Shown: positions 42,083 through 42,354 of the stretch, piece by piece
How positions within the stretch are numbered: position 1 is the first letter of the stretch
Layout of the letters: each line of letters opens with the position of its first letter
NCBI GenBank assembly: GCA_010093515.1
Contig: MU001672.1
Span: forward strand, 1,309,927-1,352,280
Reading direction: 5' to 3'
Origin: Lineolata rhizophorae
Taxonomy: Eukaryota; Ascomycota; Dothideomycetes; Lineolatales; Lineolataceae
Length of the DNA stretch: 42,354 nt
Notes under the pieces: generated by a model
Seen by the model: only the letters and a program-made list of their open reading frames with translations
Database searches by the model: none
What the model was told of the DNA's origin: nothing
Position numbers and translations under genes: made by a program

Positions 42083-42354
42083 ACGTACTTCACAAGCGAA
42101 CCGACCACCCAAGCGAGCCGACCACTTTTGCCAAGCCCCCACCAAAAAGCCGCCATCTTATTCAGATTGCTCTGACTCCGAGCTGCTTGAGATAAATCTG
42201 GATAAGCTATCCGACTCATCTGTATCGTCTTCAACTACCTGGCACGTTCGCGCGTTATGCCCTGGCTCACCGCAGCGTCCACAGCGTCGCTGAGCTGGCT
42301 GGCCGTCGCGTGTTACCAGCCCTTCGCGCCGCTTCTTGCCCTTATTCTGATCCG
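42083..42354 (-). mobile_element. 3' end of a second pogo/Fot-like DNA transposon
   Basis: Read on the minus strand, the window edge lies inside a transposase reading frame (42354-42158, stop TAA). It encodes a basic stretch, an intact zinc knuckle (RRCGRCGEPGHNARTC, C-x2-C-x4-H-x4-C) and an acidic/Ser tail (ISSSSESEQSE). After the stop are two 17-bp tandem units (42109-42125 and 42092-42108, 15 of 17 identical), 5 bp, then ACGT and TA. I take 42083 as the outer end and TA at 42081-42082 as the target dinucleotide. The architecture is that of the left-edge element in mirror image, but the repeat unit and tail differ, so they are different families or old relatives. No disruption is visible in the part seen. 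The DDE domain lies outside. Confidence 0.75.
42092..42125 (-). repeat. Two 17-bp tandem units in the transposon terminal region
   Basis: On the + strand the units read ACAAGCGAACCGACCAC (42092-42108) and CCAAGCGAGCCGACCAC (42109-42125), differing at two positions. They lie between the transposase stop and the presumed terminal ACGT, and are probable subterminal transposase-binding repeats (inference). Confidence 0.85.

Overview
The window looks like nuclear DNA of a filamentous ascomycete (Pezizomycotina; Sordariomycetes is my best guess, by inference). The reasons are short GT...AG introns (49-172 nt) with CTAAC/CTGAC-type branch sites, strongly GC-ending codons, pyrimidine-rich leaders, typical filamentous-fungal protein families, and pogo/Fot-like DNA transposon ends. 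It contains no bacterial operons, no CRISPR array and no convincing tRNA or rRNA gene.

Layout. Each edge of the window cuts a pogo-like transposon. Only the 3' end of the transposase and the terminal repeat lie inside, and the two elements point inward at each other (1-270 and 42083-42354). About 9.4 kb with no supportable gene follows the left element. Eight host genes come next: a long kinesin (kinesin-4 type, +, 9664-15545); an SCY1/SCYL2-type pseudokinase (-, 17999-21268); a mitochondrial branched-chain aminotransferase (+, 21797-23261); a JmjC/cupin-8 putative dioxygenase (+, 24033-25007); a seven-exon MpaB/Lcp-like membrane-anchored oxygenase (-, 25231-26936); a small multi-pass membrane protein (+, 29482-30179); the box C/D snoRNP assembly factor BCD1 with a HIT zinc finger (-, 30399-31780); and a DENN-domain protein (+, 37147-40429). 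A 5.4-kb gene-free divergent interval separates BCD1 from the DENN gene.

How they relate. I see no biosynthetic cluster or dedicated defence or mobile system. Several genes are housekeeping: microtubule motor, clathrin/Golgi traffic (SCY1), Rab GEF-type traffic (DENN), Leu/Ile/Val metabolism and snoRNP biogenesis. SCY1 and the aminotransferase share a 528-bp divergent promoter region. Kinesin/SCY1, JmjC/MpaB-like and membrane protein/BCD1 are convergent pairs; the last two pairs are only about 220 bp apart. Gene models were built by hand from splice signals and family conservation. All eight spliced lengths are multiples of three.

The main points for a second look are: the paired inward-facing transposon ends with the same architecture (17-bp tandem units, then ACGT next to TA); three stop-free introns of length 3n (SCY1, BCD1, DENN) that an ORF-only reading would translate; a substituted zinc ligand in BCD1; the seven-exon MpaB-like gene; and recurrent TACGGAGT and TACATATGTA-like words in the gene-free DNA.
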